From positions 2,051,001 to 2,115,000 of the forward strand of contig NZ_CP059297.1 of NCBI RefSeq assembly GCF_017795885.1: DNA of 64,000 nt, in the 5' to 3' direction. Origin of the DNA: Brevundimonas sp. AJA228-03 (GTDB lineage Bacteria > Pseudomonadota > Alphaproteobacteria > Caulobacterales > Caulobacteraceae). The notes beneath the pieces are model-generated. The model searched no databases. It worked only from the letters and a program-made list of their open reading frames with translations, and was not told the DNA's origin. Shown piece after piece: positions 45,192-54,782 of this stretch. The translations under genes were made by a program, and so were the position numbers. The first letter of the stretch is position 1. Every line of letters begins with the position of its first letter.

Positions 45192-47855
45192 ATGTCAAAG
45201 ACCATGCTTATCGATGCGGCGCACGCGGAAGAAACCCGCGTCGCCATCGTGGACGGCCGCCAGGTTGAGGAATTCGACTTCGAGTCGAAGACCAGACGCC
45301 AGCTTCGCGGCAACATCTACCTCGCCAAGGTCACCCGCGTAGAACCCAGCCTGCAGGCAGCCTTCGTGGAATACGGCGGCAATCGCCACGGCTTTCTGGC
45401 CTTCAACGAAATTCACCCCGACTACTACCAGATTCCGGCCGCCGACCGCGAGGCCATCATGGCCGAGGCGCACTCGGCCGACGACGATCACGACGACGAG
45501 AACGCCCGCGACAGCGACGACGGCGATTCCGAAGGCGGGATGGCCGAGGAGGAACGTCTGAAGCGTCGCCTGATGCGTCGTTACAAGATTCAGGACGTCA
45601 TCAAGCGCCGGCAGATCCTGCTGGTCCAGGTCGTCAAGGATGAGCGCGGCGGCAAGGGTGCGGCCCTGACCACCTGGCTGTCTCTGGCCGGTCGCTACTG
45701 CGTGCTGATGCCCAATACCGGCAAGGGTGGCGGAATCTCCCGCAAGATCACCCAGGCCACGGACAGGAAGCGCCTGAAGGCCGCCGCTGCCGCCCTGGAC
45801 GTGCCGCGCGGCATGGGTCTGATCATCCGCACGGCCGGCGCCAAACGCACCAAAGCGGAGATCAAGCGCGACTACGAATACCTGCTGCGCCTGTGGGAAA
45901 CGATCCGCGAGACCACCCTGGCCTCCCACGCCCCCTCGCTGATCTACGAGGAAGAGAACCTCGTCCGCCGCGCCGTGCGCGACATGTTCGACAAGGATTT
46001 CGACGGCATCCAGGTCGAAGGCCTCGAAGGCTTCAAGGAAGCCCGCGACTTCATGCGCGTGCTGATGCCGTCCCAGGCCAGGAAGGTGCACCTCTATCAG
46101 GGGTCCAGGCCCCTGTTCGCCGCCAATGGCATCGAGGAGCTGCTGACGCAGATCCACCAGCCGGTCGTGCCGCTGAAGTCCGGCGGCTATCTGGTCATCA
46201 ACCAGACCGAGGCCCTGGTCGCCATCGACGTCAACTCGGGGCGCGCGACCAAAGAACGCAACGTCGAGGCCACGGCCTTCAAGACGAACTGCGAGGCCGC
46301 CGTCGAGGCCGCCCGACAGCTGCGCCTGCGCGACCTCGCAGGCCTGGTGGTCATCGACTTCATCGACATGGACGAGTCCAAGAACAACCGGACCGTCGAA
46401 CGCATCCTCAAGGACGAACTCAGCTTCGACCGGGCCCGGATCCAGATGGGCCGCATCTCCGGCTTCGGCCTGATGGAAATCAGCCGTCAGCGTCGCCGCC
46501 TCGGCGTGCTGGAAGGCGCCACCGAGGTCTGCCCGCACTGCCAGGGTGCCGGTCGGGTCCGTTCGGCCGAAAGCGCCGCCCTGATGGTGCTGCGCGCCGT
46601 CGACATCGAGGCCGGCAAGAACGGCGCGGGGTCGATCAATCTGAAGGTCTCATCCGCCGTCGCCCTCTACATCCTGAACCACAAGCGCGACTATCTGCAG
46701 CGGCTGCTGGAGCGTCGCGGCCTGGCCGTCATCATCCAGATCGACGACCGCCTGGGCCAGGGCGAGAGCGCCATAGAACGCACCGAGACCAACGAGGACT
46801 TCGTCGCCCCCGAGGCCGTCGTTTCCCTGGCGGACCTCGACGACGACTTCGATGACTCCGCCTACAGCGCCGATGACGACAACGATGCCGACGAGGATTT
46901 CATCGTCGACGACGACGACGATCTGGACCGTGAAGACACCGACGACGACGAGCCGCGTGAGCGCGCCGAGCGGGACGAGGGCGAGCGCGGCCGGGGTCGC
47001 GGCCGTCGCCGTCGCGGCGGACGCCGTGACGAGGAAGCGACACCGATCGCCGCCGATGCCGTGATTGAGGGCGTCGTTTCCGACGACGACGACGACAGCG
47101 AGGCGGGCCGCCGCCGCCGCCGGGGTCGCCGGGGGGGGCGCCGGGTCCGCGAGGACGGCGATACGGCCTCGACCGGATCGAGTGATTTCTTCTGGGTTCG
47201 CGGCCGTACGCCGTCTCTGGAAGATCCCTATGTCTGGTTCGACCCGCTGAACCCGCCCGCCCGTGCCGAACGGGGCGAGCGTCCCTCGGCCAACTCAGCC
47301 CCGGTCCAGACCCGGCGTGACGTCGAGGAACAGGTCGGCGAACGGCCGGAAGGCGAGATCGCCGGCGATCGCGAAGGCGGCCGCTCGCGGCGTCGTCGTC
47401 GGGGTCGCGGTCGGGGTGGAGAGCGCTCCACGCCGCACGATCTGAAGGTCGAGGGTGACGCCACCAGCGAGGGTATGCCCGCCGACGGGTCGCCCGATGC
47501 GCCGATGGCCGTCATGCTGGCTGACGACGCCTCCGAGGCCCCTGCCCCGGTCGTGACCGCTGAGCCGCAACGCCGCCGCGTGCGCCGCAAGTCCTCGACC
47601 TCGGTCGCGGACACCCCGTCGGACGCGATTGTTCAGGCCGATGCCGAAGACGCAGTGCCCCCGATGGAGCCGGAGATCGCTTTCGTGGCAGAGGCATCTG
47701 AGCCGGTGGCCGAGGCCGAGCCGGCCATCCTGGTCGAGGCCGTCGAACCGCCCATGCCCGAGGCGGATCTGTCCGCCATCATCGCCAATGACCCGGCGCA
47801 AATCACCGCACCCCCGGTCAAGCCCAAGCGTGGGTGGTGGCGTCTGGGCTCGTGA
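45192..47855 (+). CDS. rne: Ribonuclease E
   Basis: Endonuclease at the core of the RNA degradosome. 887 residues. S1 domain at the start, interrupted by an acidic insert (HSADDDHDDENARDSDDGDS) as in other alphaproteobacteria; catalytic Asp in LVAIDVNSGRATKERN and in VVIDFIDMDESKNN; zinc link CPHCQGAGRVR; small domain to about 520. The C-terminal third alternates acidic (DDDDDLDREDTDDDE) and Arg-rich (RGRGRRRRGGRR) tracts for RNA and partner binding. It ends PKRGWWRLGS: a terminal GWW is the known PNPase-docking motif of Caulobacter RNase E. Confidence 0.95.
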   Translation: MSKTMLIDAAHAEETRVAIVDGRQVEEFDFESKTRRQLRGNIYLAKVTRVEPSLQAAFVEYGGNRHGFLAFNEIHPDYYQIPAADREAIMAEAHSADDDHDDENARDSDDGDSEGGMAEEERLKRRLMRRYKIQDVIKRRQILLVQVVKDERGGKGAALTTWLSLAGRYCVLMPNTGKGGGISRKITQATDRKRLKAAAAALDVPRGMGLIIRTAGAKRTKAEIKRDYEYLLRLWETIRETTLASHAPSLIYEEENLVRRAVRDMFDKDFDGIQVEGLEGFKEARDFMRVLMPSQARKVHLYQGSRPLFAANGIEELLTQIHQPVVPLKSGGYLVINQTEALVAIDVNSGRATKERNVEATAFKTNCEAAVEAARQLRLRDLAGLVVIDFIDMDESKNNRTVERILKDELSFDRARIQMGRISGFGLMEISRQRRRLGVLEGATEVCPHCQGAGRVRSAESAALMVLRAVDIEAGKNGAGSINLKVSSAVALYILNHKRDYLQRLLERRGLAVIIQIDDRLGQGESAIERTETNEDFVAPEAVVSLADLDDDFDDSAYSADDDNDADEDFIVDDDDDLDREDTDDDEPRERAERDEGERGRGRGRRRRGGRRDEEATPIAADAVIEGVVSDDDDDSEAGRRRRRGRRGGRRVREDGDTASTGSSDFFWVRGRTPSLEDPYVWFDPLNPPARAERGERPSANSAPVQTRRDVEEQVGERPEGEIAGDREGGRSRRRRRGRGRGGERSTPHDLKVEGDATSEGMPADGSPDAPMAVMLADDASEAPAPVVTAEPQRRRVRRKSSTSVADTPSDAIVQADAEDAVPPMEPEIAFVAEASEPVAEAEPAILVEAVEPPMPEADLSAIIANDPAQITAPPVKPKRGWWRLGS

Positions 47856-47909
47856 CGGCCTAGATTGCTCATGAAGACGAGGCGGGGGCGCCGGTCGAAG
47901 GAGTTGGCC

Positions 47910-49340
47910 ATGATCCGGTCGAACCAGTCAGCGTCCCGCCTCGTCGCGCGCATGGTCTGCGCCGCCGCTACCGCGTCCTTGCTGGCGGCCGTGGCCGGTC
48001 CTGCTTCGGCCCAGTCCACGATCCGGGATACCGAGGTCGAGAGCATCATTCGAGAATGGACCGATCCGGTCTTCATCGCGATGGGGCTGGAGCCGTCCGA
48101 GATCCAGGTTCTGCTGGTGAACGACCCCCAGTTGAATGCCTTCGCCACGGGCAACCGGGTGATCGGGGTCAACACCGGTCTGATCCTGCGCACCGAGAAT
48201 CCCAACCAGCTGCTGGGCGTCCTGGCGCACGAGGCGGGCCATGTGAAGAATCGCCACGTCCTGCGCGAAGGGGCGCAGAGTGCTGCGACCCAGCCGTTTC
48301 TGATGACGATGGCTCTGGGGGCCCTGGCCATTGCCGCCGGCCAGCCGGGTGCCGGCGTGGCCCTGCTGGGCTCGGGTCAGTTCTTTGGGACCATCAATGC
48401 CCTGCGTTACCTGCAAGGTCAGGAAGGCGAGGCCGACATCACCGCGCAACGCGGTCTGGAGGCGGCCGGCGAATCCGGACGGGGGCTGGTCGAATTCTTC
48501 GAGAATTTCCGCAGCCAGGAAGTCTTTTCCGACGCGCGCCGCTATCCCTATTTCCGCAGCCACCCCCTGTCGGGTCAGCGGATCGAAGCCCTGCGTCGCC
48601 CCGTTGAGGCGGCCGCCCATTATGGCCGGGTCGACAGCCCGGAACGGATGGCCGAGCACGCCCTGATCGTGGCCAAGATTCACGCCTTCATGGACCCGCC
48701 GAACACGACGCTCCGGGCCTATGGCTCCGGCGACACGTCCTTCCCGGCGCGTTATGCCCGCGCCATCGCCTGGTATCGCGACGGCCAGACACAGAGGGCG
48801 CTGGACGCCACAGATGCCCTGATCGCCGAACAGCCGCAAGACCCCTATCTGTGGGAACTGAAGGGGCAGATCCTGTTCGAGGAGGGCCGTCCGGGCGAGG
48901 CGATCGCCGCCCATTCGGAATCCGTGCGGCTGAAGCCGGACGCGCCCCTGCTTCGCATCAACCTGGCCCACGCCCTCATCGAGACCAATGACAGCGCCAA
49001 CCTGGATGCCGCCGTCGATCAGCTGAAACGGGCGGTGGCGCGAGAGGACGACAACACCCTCGCATGGCGGCTTTTGTCACAGGCCTATGCCAGCCAGGGC
49101 AAGGAGGGCGAGGCGCGCCTGGCCTCGGCGGAATACTATTTCGCGGCCGGCATCGAGCAGGAGGCGACGCAATTTGCCCTGCGGGCCCGCGACATGCTGC
49201 CGAGAGGATCGAACGAATGGCGACGCGCCATGGACATCGTTCTGGCGTCCGGCGCGACCATGGACGACATCAACGACCTGGACCGGCGGCAGGAACGCCG
49301 CCGGGACCGCTCGACCGTCATACCGCCCGCGGGCGCCTGA
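47910..49340 (+). CDS. Periplasmic M48 metalloprotease with TPR repeats (BepA-like)
   Basis: 476 residues from the ATG at 47910 with AAGGAG 6 nt upstream. Signal peptide MCAAATASLLAAVAGPASAQ-like segment (VCAAATASLLAAVAGPASAQ), zinc motif LAHEAGHVKNRH (HExxH) near residue 110, third ligand in LQGQEGEADI. The C-terminal half holds TPR units (YARAIAWYRDGQTQRALDAT, LWELKGQILFEEGRPGEAIA). This architecture is that of BepA/YfgC, which guards outer-membrane protein assembly. Followed by the DsbA-like gene 21 nt later. Confidence 0.92.
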   Translation: MIRSNQSASRLVARMVCAAATASLLAAVAGPASAQSTIRDTEVESIIREWTDPVFIAMGLEPSEIQVLLVNDPQLNAFATGNRVIGVNTGLILRTENPNQLLGVLAHEAGHVKNRHVLREGAQSAATQPFLMTMALGALAIAAGQPGAGVALLGSGQFFGTINALRYLQGQEGEADITAQRGLEAAGESGRGLVEFFENFRSQEVFSDARRYPYFRSHPLSGQRIEALRRPVEAAAHYGRVDSPERMAEHALIVAKIHAFMDPPNTTLRAYGSGDTSFPARYARAIAWYRDGQTQRALDATDALIAEQPQDPYLWELKGQILFEEGRPGEAIAAHSESVRLKPDAPLLRINLAHALIETNDSANLDAAVDQLKRAVAREDDNTLAWRLLSQAYASQGKEGEARLASAEYYFAAGIEQEATQFALRARDMLPRGSNEWRRAMDIVLASGATMDDINDLDRRQERRRDRSTVIPPAGA

Positions 49341-49361
49341 CCCTTCCGACCGAGGCCCTGA

Positions 49362-50159
49362 ATGACTGATCCGACCCCGACCAATCCCGCGCCCGTGACC
49401 AGGTCCGATCCACTGGCCTGGTTCGGCTCGGGGCGCGGCGGTGCCACTGCCCTGGCCGTGGCCGTGGTCGCGCTCGGTCTTTCGCTTGCGCCCTATGTCA
49501 CGGGGGGCGATTTCGGGTCCCGGGTTCGGGCCTATCTGATGGCCAATCCGGCCGTGCTGGACGAGGTCGTTCAGGCCCGCGAACAGGCCGAGGCGAACAA
49601 TACGGTCCAGAAGATCAATGCCGCCGTCGCGGCCAATCCTGCCCTGATGATGGCCGATGCGCGCGATCCATCCTTCGGCCCGGCCGACGCCAGGGTCACC
49701 GTGATCGAATTCTTCGACTACCGCTGCCCCGGCTGCAAGGCGGTGGCCAGGGACTATGTCCGCCTGATGGAGGCGCATCCCGACGTGCGGTTCGTGTTCA
49801 AGGACTGGCCCATTCTGGATCGGGGCAACGATACCACCTCCAACTATGCCGCCCGCGCGGCCCTGGCCGCCCACCAGCAGGGCAAATACCTGCAGGTCTA
49901 TCAGGCCCTGATGGCCGAGAACGGCCTGACACGCGCGGCGGTGGACCGTGTGCTGGCCGAGAACGGCGTCTCCATACCTGACGCTGTGGCCGCCATCCGG
50001 TCGCCCGAAATGAACCGGCACCTGGCCGACATTCACACGACCGGCGCGACGCTGGGGCTGGTGGGCACCCCGACCTTCCTGATCAACGGCGAGACCACCT
50101 CCAGCATCGCCCCGGCCGAGGTCCTGGCCGCCATCGAGGCCGCCAAGGCCGCGACCTAG
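49362..50159 (+). CDS. DsbA-family thiol-disulfide protein (Com1/ScsC-like)
   Basis: 265 residues. A membrane anchor (ATALAVAVVALGLSLAPYVT, near 28-48), a helical segment with ScsC_N-like composition (LMANPAVLDEVVQAREQAEA), then a thioredoxin fold with active site DYRCPGCKAVA (CxxC = CPGC) and the cis-Pro loop GLVGTPTFLING. Acts on periplasmic disulfides; isomerase or oxidase role not determinable. Next to the M48 protease, both being envelope quality-control genes. Confidence 0.9.
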   Translation: MTDPTPTNPAPVTRSDPLAWFGSGRGGATALAVAVVALGLSLAPYVTGGDFGSRVRAYLMANPAVLDEVVQAREQAEANNTVQKINAAVAANPALMMADARDPSFGPADARVTVIEFFDYRCPGCKAVARDYVRLMEAHPDVRFVFKDWPILDRGNDTTSNYAARAALAAHQQGKYLQVYQALMAENGLTRAAVDRVLAENGVSIPDAVAAIRSPEMNRHLADIHTTGATLGLVGTPTFLINGETTSSIAPAEVLAAIEAAKAAT

Positions 50160-50167
50160 GCCGCTGC

Positions 50168-51874
50168 CTAGGCCAGCTTCAGGCTCATCTCGCCGCCGAC
50201 CCATTCGACGCTGGCCCTGGCCCGGGCAGCCTCGGCGGCCGCCGCATGGCCCAGCGCCGCCTCGGCCTCGGCGAGCACGAAATAGCTGTAGGGATCCATC
50301 GGCCAGTCGGTGAGCAGTTCCTCAACCCTGGCCTTTGCCCCGGCGGCATCGCCATTGGCCAGCATCGCAGCGGCCAGGCTGCGACGCGTCGGATACCAGA
50401 TGATCGGCGGATCGCCGCCCTCGGAGTCCTGCGCCTGGATCTCTGCCGCGCGCGTAAAGGCGGCGATCGCGGCGGGGGCATTGCCCTCGATCATGGCGGC
50501 ACGGCCCTCCAGCACGCGCTGGGACACCTCCATGAAGTCCTTCATGTCCTTGGCATTTTCGCCGTTGATCGAAGGGTCGTCCCGGATCGCCTTGATCGCC
50601 TGGGCCTCGGCGCGGACAGCGGCGGCATTCCCGGCGCGCGCGGCGGCTTCGCCTCGTCCATAGCGCCAGCTGGCCCGCAGCAGGGGCCGGTCCGCCGGGG
50701 GCTCTCCCAGGGCCGCGACCTGCTCGGGCGTGCCGAACCGGCCGAAGATCGCATAGGCGTCATTGGCCATCAGCTGACGCCAGACCGCGTCGCCCGCGAT
50801 CTCGGGATAGGTCGCCAGAAAGTCCTGCGCCAGGGCCAGACCGTCCTCGGCCCCGCCCGCCATCAGGGCCCCGCCCATGCCGAAATGCAGGTTATGGCCG
50901 TGCAGCGGCATGCCGACGATGCCGCCCGGAGGGGCCGCGAGTTCATTGTATCGCTTGTCCAGCCCGACCGCGTTCACATTGGATCGCATCGCGTCCCTGT
51001 AGCGGCCGACGCGATAGAAGGTGTGCGACGGCATGTGCACCAGATGACTGGCCGAAGGCGCAAGGGCTGCCAGCCGCTCGCCATAGGGAATAGCCTTGTG
51101 CGGGTCGCCCGACCATTCGGTCAGGTGGATGTACAGATGGATGGTACCGGGATCGTCGGGCGACCGGGCCAGCGAGTCCTCCAGGATCGACATGGCGCGC
51201 ACGATGCCATGGTCACCGGGTCGGCCTTCGTCATCCCACCATTCGTCGGCCTGCAACATCCAGGCGTCGGCGGCCACCGCCGCGATCATGGGATCGTCCG
51301 GCGAGCGGCGCTGGACCCGGTCCATGGCGCGGGCAAAGCGGACACCCCGGCTGGCCATGGATCCCGAATACCGCTGGATCAGGGCGTCGATCATCTGGCG
51401 TTGCAGCGCCGTCGCGTCGCGGCCACGGCGTCGCGCCAGCTGGGCCAGCACCCGGCCCTCGTTCATCGAGGCCTCGTCCGTGCCGCCACCGTTCAGGTTC
51501 GGCCCCAGCGCCCAGGCCTCGCCCCAGGCGCACAGGCCGCAATCGGGATCGAGCGCCCTCGCCTTCCGGAACGCCCGCACCGACTCGGTGTGCTCGAAGG
51601 CCCAGCGCAGTCGCACCCCGTGATCGAACCAGGCCTGGGCCTCCGCACTGTCCGTGTCGACCTTCCAGGTCGCGGTCCCGAAGCCCTCGACCATGACCAT
51701 ATTGGCTTCCGGGGCCGCATCCAGCGACGACCCGACCCGGCCGCACCCGCGCGGGGTCTGGATCAGCGCCGCGGCCGCGGCATCGTCGGCCATGGCGGTC
51801 GTGGCATCGGCGACAACCGCAGGCGCGGCGAGGCACAGGACCATCGCGGTGAACCCGAGTAGCCGGTTTCGCAT
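50168..51874 (-). CDS. Exported TPR-like protein
   Basis: 568 residues from the ATG at 51874 with GGAGGG 7 nt upstream. Signal peptide (MRNRLLGFTAMVLCLAAPAVVA). TPR-like units include LRWAFEHTESVRAFRKARAL and DPDCGLCAWGEAWALG, later AAIAAFTRAAEIQAQD and YSYFVLAEAEAALGHAAAAE. The centre carries a striking His-rich conserved part: IHLYIHLTEWSGDPHKAI, LVHMPSHTFYRVGRY and GMPLHGHNLHFGMGGAL, which could bind metal, but this is inference. Family function unknown. Convergent with the DsbA-like gene. Confidence 0.8.
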   Translation of the reverse strand: MRNRLLGFTAMVLCLAAPAVVADATTAMADDAAAAALIQTPRGCGRVGSSLDAAPEANMVMVEGFGTATWKVDTDSAEAQAWFDHGVRLRWAFEHTESVRAFRKARALDPDCGLCAWGEAWALGPNLNGGGTDEASMNEGRVLAQLARRRGRDATALQRQMIDALIQRYSGSMASRGVRFARAMDRVQRRSPDDPMIAAVAADAWMLQADEWWDDEGRPGDHGIVRAMSILEDSLARSPDDPGTIHLYIHLTEWSGDPHKAIPYGERLAALAPSASHLVHMPSHTFYRVGRYRDAMRSNVNAVGLDKRYNELAAPPGGIVGMPLHGHNLHFGMGGALMAGGAEDGLALAQDFLATYPEIAGDAVWRQLMANDAYAIFGRFGTPEQVAALGEPPADRPLLRASWRYGRGEAAARAGNAAAVRAEAQAIKAIRDDPSINGENAKDMKDFMEVSQRVLEGRAAMIEGNAPAAIAAFTRAAEIQAQDSEGGDPPIIWYPTRRSLAAAMLANGDAAGAKARVEELLTDWPMDPYSYFVLAEAEAALGHAAAAEAARARASVEWVGGEMSLKLA

Positions 51875-52046
51875 GGACAAACCCTCCCCGGACACCTTGC
51901 CTCAAAGACGGGCACAAAGTCACCTGCCTGCACCGTGCCTTCGGCCCCTGAACCGGTCTGCCCTCCCGTGGAGCCTCATCGACGCCCGGCTTCTGTGACC
52001 GATCCGACGTTGATCGTGATCGCGTCGGGCCGGGTCCGCCCGGGCC

Positions 52047-52553
52047 TCAGTCCTCTGGCAATCGATAGGCCAGATCGTAGTGGTGGACGCCGTCGGTGAT
52101 GGTAAGTCCGAAGTCGCCCGACAGCCCGACCAGCTCCCCCGTCCCCGATCCCGGCACGACGGTGATCGACAGGGTGTAGCCGTCCGCATTGATGTCGCCG
52201 CGATGGGCCAGCAGAAAGGCGCCGGTCTTGCCGTCCAGGGTTCCCACCACACGCTCGAGCGCCACATAGGTGCCGGTTGTTTCCACGCCCGGCGGCCCAC
52301 CCGCCAGCATCTGGCCATCCGAGGTGCCGGTGATGCCGCCCTCGAACGTCTTGGACAGGACATAACGCGACAGACCGAGGCCCGCCTCGACCTGCTCCTC
52401 GTCGCCGGGTGCCATCGTCACCTCGAAGGTGCCCGTCGCGTGATGCAGGCCCGCATCCTGGGCCCGCGCCACACCGGCTCCGAAGACGCCGATGCTCGCC
52501 AGAACCAGCAAGGTGATCAGCACCACATAGCCTCGAACCGTCAGAAATCGCAT
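52047..52553 (-). CDS. DUF3224 exported protein
   Basis: 168 residues from the ATG at 52553. Signal peptide with VVLITLLVLASIGVFGAGVA then RAQD. The mature part HHATGTFEVTMAPGDEEQVE, RYVLSKTFEGGITGTSDGQM and TYVALERVVGTLDGKTGAFL matches DUF3224, a small beta-barrel family (lipocalin- or AOC-like) of unknown ligand. The family is usually cytosolic or secreted; here clearly exported. Confidence 0.85.
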   Translation of the reverse strand: MRFLTVRGYVVLITLLVLASIGVFGAGVARAQDAGLHHATGTFEVTMAPGDEEQVEAGLGLSRYVLSKTFEGGITGTSDGQMLAGGPPGVETTGTYVALERVVGTLDGKTGAFLLAHRGDINADGYTLSITVVPGSGTGELVGLSGDFGLTITDGVHHYDLAYRLPED

Positions 52554-52620
52554 CCCGACCCCCGTGAACATTTCGGGAACAGAATGGGCCGCTTGGCGAC
52601 GCCCGTCAATCGCGGATCGA

Positions 52621-53430
52621 TCAGATCAGACCGCCCAGCGGTGACGACGGGTCGGCATACATCCGCTTGGCCATACGCCCGGCCAGATAGGCCTCGCGTC
52701 CGGCAATCACCGCATGCTTCATCGCCCGTGCCATCCCGATCGGGTCCCGCGCTCCGGCGATGGCCGTATTGGCGATGACCGCGTCACAGCCCAGTTCCAT
52801 GGCGATGGTCGCGTCCGAGGCGGTGCCCACGCCCGCGTCGACCAGCACCGGCACCCGGGCCTGCTCGACGATCAGCCGGATGTTGACCCGGTTCTGGATG
52901 CCCAGACCCGATCCGATCGGCGACGCCGCCGGCATGATGGCGGCAGCCCCCGCCGCCTCCAGCCGCTGGGCCATCACGACATCGTCGGTGCAATAGACCA
53001 TGACGTCGAACCCGTCCTTGACCAGCAGGTCCAGCGCCCGCAGCGTCTCGATCATGTCGGGATACAGGTGCGCCGAGTTCGACAGCACCTCCAGCTTGAC
53101 CAGGTCCCACCCCCCCGCCTCGCGCGCCAGGCGCAGGGTCCGCACCGCGTCCTCGCCCGTAAAGCAACCGGCCGTATTGGGCAGGAAGGTGAACCGGTCC
53201 GGCTTCAGATGGTCGACCAGCATGGGCTGGGACGGATCGCTGAGGTTCACCCGGCGCAGCGCCACCGTGACGATGTCCGCCCCCGCCGCCTCGGCCGCGG
53301 CCGCGTTCTGGGCATAGTCGGCATATTTGCCGGTACCGACGATCAGACGCGACGAAAACGTGCGACCGGCGACGGTCCAGGTGTCGGATGAGATATCCGC
53401 CGGAGCGGGCGGGCTGAAGGGAGCATTCAT
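52621..53430 (-). CDS. thiG: Thiazole synthase
   Basis: Forms the thiazole phosphate ring of thiamine from DXP, dehydroglycine and ThiS thiocarboxylate. 269 residues. The Schiff-base lysine is in WDLVKLEVL, with [52 protein letters not shown] and [20 protein letters not shown]. Follows thiS on the same strand. No thiamine (TPP) riboswitch signature was seen upstream. Confidence 0.95.
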   Translation of the reverse strand: MNAPFSPPAPADISSDTWTVAGRTFSSRLIVGTGKYADYAQNAAAAEAAGADIVTVALRRVNLSDPSQPMLVDHLKPDRFTFLPNTAGCFTGEDAVRTLRLAREAGGWDLVKLEVLSNSAHLYPDMIETLRALDLLVKDGFDVMVYCTDDVVMAQRLEAAGAAAIMPAASPIGSGLGIQNRVNIRLIVEQARVPVLVDAGVGTASDATIAMELGCDAVIANTAIAGARDPIGMARAMKHAVIAGREAYLAGRMAKRMYADPSSPLGGLI

Positions 53431-53470
53431 CCGACCAATCTAGGCCCGACCGGCCGGGAACGGAACCCGC

Positions 53471-53668
53471 TCAGCCGCCGCCCACGAACTGGACCAGTTC
53501 GATCCGGTCGCCCTCGGCCAGGGGCGTGTCCGCGTGGAGCGACCGGGGCACGATGGCGAGGTTTCGCTCCACAGCGACCTTGCGAACGTCGAATCCGAGC
53601 TCCTCGACGAGGGCCAGAACCGTCCGCGCAGTCACTTCGCGCGTATCTCCGTTGACTTGAATGCGCAT
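53471..53668 (-). CDS. thiS: Sulfur carrier protein ThiS
   Basis: 65 residues with the ubiquitin-like pattern [20 protein letters not shown] and [14 protein letters not shown]. The C-terminal Gly-Gly needed for thiocarboxylation is present. Supplies sulfur to ThiG, 40 nt downstream. Divergent from aroQ with a 116-nt shared upstream region. Confidence 0.93.
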   Translation of the reverse strand: MRIQVNGDTREVTARTVLALVEELGFDVRKVAVERNLAIVPRSLHADTPLAEGDRIELVQFVGGG

Positions 53669-53784
53669 GTCGTTACGTCAACCCGATCCGATCCGGCGCG
53701 TCCCCGGCTTTGACGCGGCACGCCGTTCCGCTAAAAGGCCGCCCCACCGAGGCGGTCCAGCCGTCGCCAACCTGTCCGGAGCGA

Positions 53785-54264
53785 ATGCCCGAAACCCCCG
53801 TCCTCTACGTCCTGAACGGCCCCAACCTCAACCTTCTGGGTGTGCGGGAGCCGCACATCTATGGACGCGAGACCCTGGCCGACGTCCAGGCCCTGTGCGA
53901 GGCGGCAGCCGAAGGCGCGACGGTCGTGTTCCGGCAGACCAATCGCGAGGGCGAGCTGATCGACTGGGTCCAGGAGGCGCGCACCGAGGCGCACGCCCTG
54001 ATCCTGAACCCGGCCGGTTATGGCCATACGTCCATCGCCCTGCTCGATGCGCTGAAAGCCCTGACCATTCCGGTGATCGAGTGCCACCTGTCCAACCCGG
54101 CGGCGCGCGAGGAATTCCGGCACAGGACCTACGTCTCGCTGGCCGCGACCGGCGTCGTCTCGGGCTTCGGAGCCCTATCCTATGAACTGGCCGTCAAGGC
54201 CGCTCTCGGGCTGGTGGGGGAACGCAAGATCTCCGCCGGCCGTTTGAACCCAGACAAGGCATAG
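53785..54264 (+). CDS. aroQ: 3-dehydroquinate dehydratase, type II
   Basis: Third step of the shikimate pathway. 159 residues from the ATG at 53785. [20 protein letters not shown] (with the catalytic Tyr after it), [35 protein letters not shown] and [17 protein letters not shown] cover the conserved segments, including the catalytic His. The usual order aroQ-accB-accC follows at 5 and 3 nt spacing. Confidence 0.95.
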   Translation: MPETPVLYVLNGPNLNLLGVREPHIYGRETLADVQALCEAAAEGATVVFRQTNREGELIDWVQEARTEAHALILNPAGYGHTSIALLDALKALTIPVIECHLSNPAAREEFRHRTYVSLAATGVVSGFGALSYELAVKAALGLVGERKISAGRLNPDKA

Positions 54265-54269
54265 CTGTC

Positions 54270-54779
54270 ATGGCGACCGAAAAACCGCTGAAGAACGAAC
54301 CGTCGATCGAGATCGACGCCGCTCTGGTCCGCCAGCTGGCCGATATCCTGAATGACACCTCCCTGACCGAGATCGAGGTCGAGCGGGGTGAGCTCCGCAT
54401 CCGCGTCGCCCGCGAGATCACGGCCGCACCGGTCATGCAGTATGCCGCCGCGCCGCAACAGGCCGCACCGGCTGCCGCCCCGGCCCCGGTCGCCGCGCCG
54501 GCCGCAATGCCGTCGGATCCGGCGACGATCGTCGCCCGGGCCGGAGAGCAGGTGAAGTCGCCCATGGTCGGCACCGTCTATCTTCAGGCCTCGCCGGAAG
54601 CCCCGGCCTTCGTCCAGCCGGGCGACAAGGTGAAGAAGGGTCAGACCCTCCTGATCATCGAGGCGATGAAGACGATGAACCCGATCCAGGCCCCGCGCGA
54701 CGGCGTCGTGGCCGACATTCTGGTCGGCGACGCCCAGCCGGTCGAGTTCGGCGAACCTCTTGTCCTGCTTGAGGCCTAG
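54270..54779 (+). CDS. accB: Biotin carboxyl carrier protein of acetyl-CoA carboxylase
   Basis: 169 residues. N-terminal helical part IDAALVRQLADILNDTSLTE, then the characteristic Ala/Pro linker, then the biotinyl domain VKSPMVGTVYLQASPEAPAF to the end, with the biotinylated lysine in IIEAMKTMNPI. Carries carboxybiotin between AccC and AccAD for fatty acid synthesis. 3 nt before accC. Confidence 0.96.
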   Translation: MATEKPLKNEPSIEIDAALVRQLADILNDTSLTEIEVERGELRIRVAREITAAPVMQYAAAPQQAAPAAAPAPVAAPAAMPSDPATIVARAGEQVKSPMVGTVYLQASPEAPAFVQPGDKVKKGQTLLIIEAMKTMNPIQAPRDGVVADILVGDAQPVEFGEPLVLLEA

Positions 54780-54782
54780 GCC

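Noticed and set aside
53669..53784. TPP riboswitch upstream of thiS
   Set aside because: No CTGAGA-type conserved box was seen on the minus strand and the space is only 116 nt shared with aroQ.
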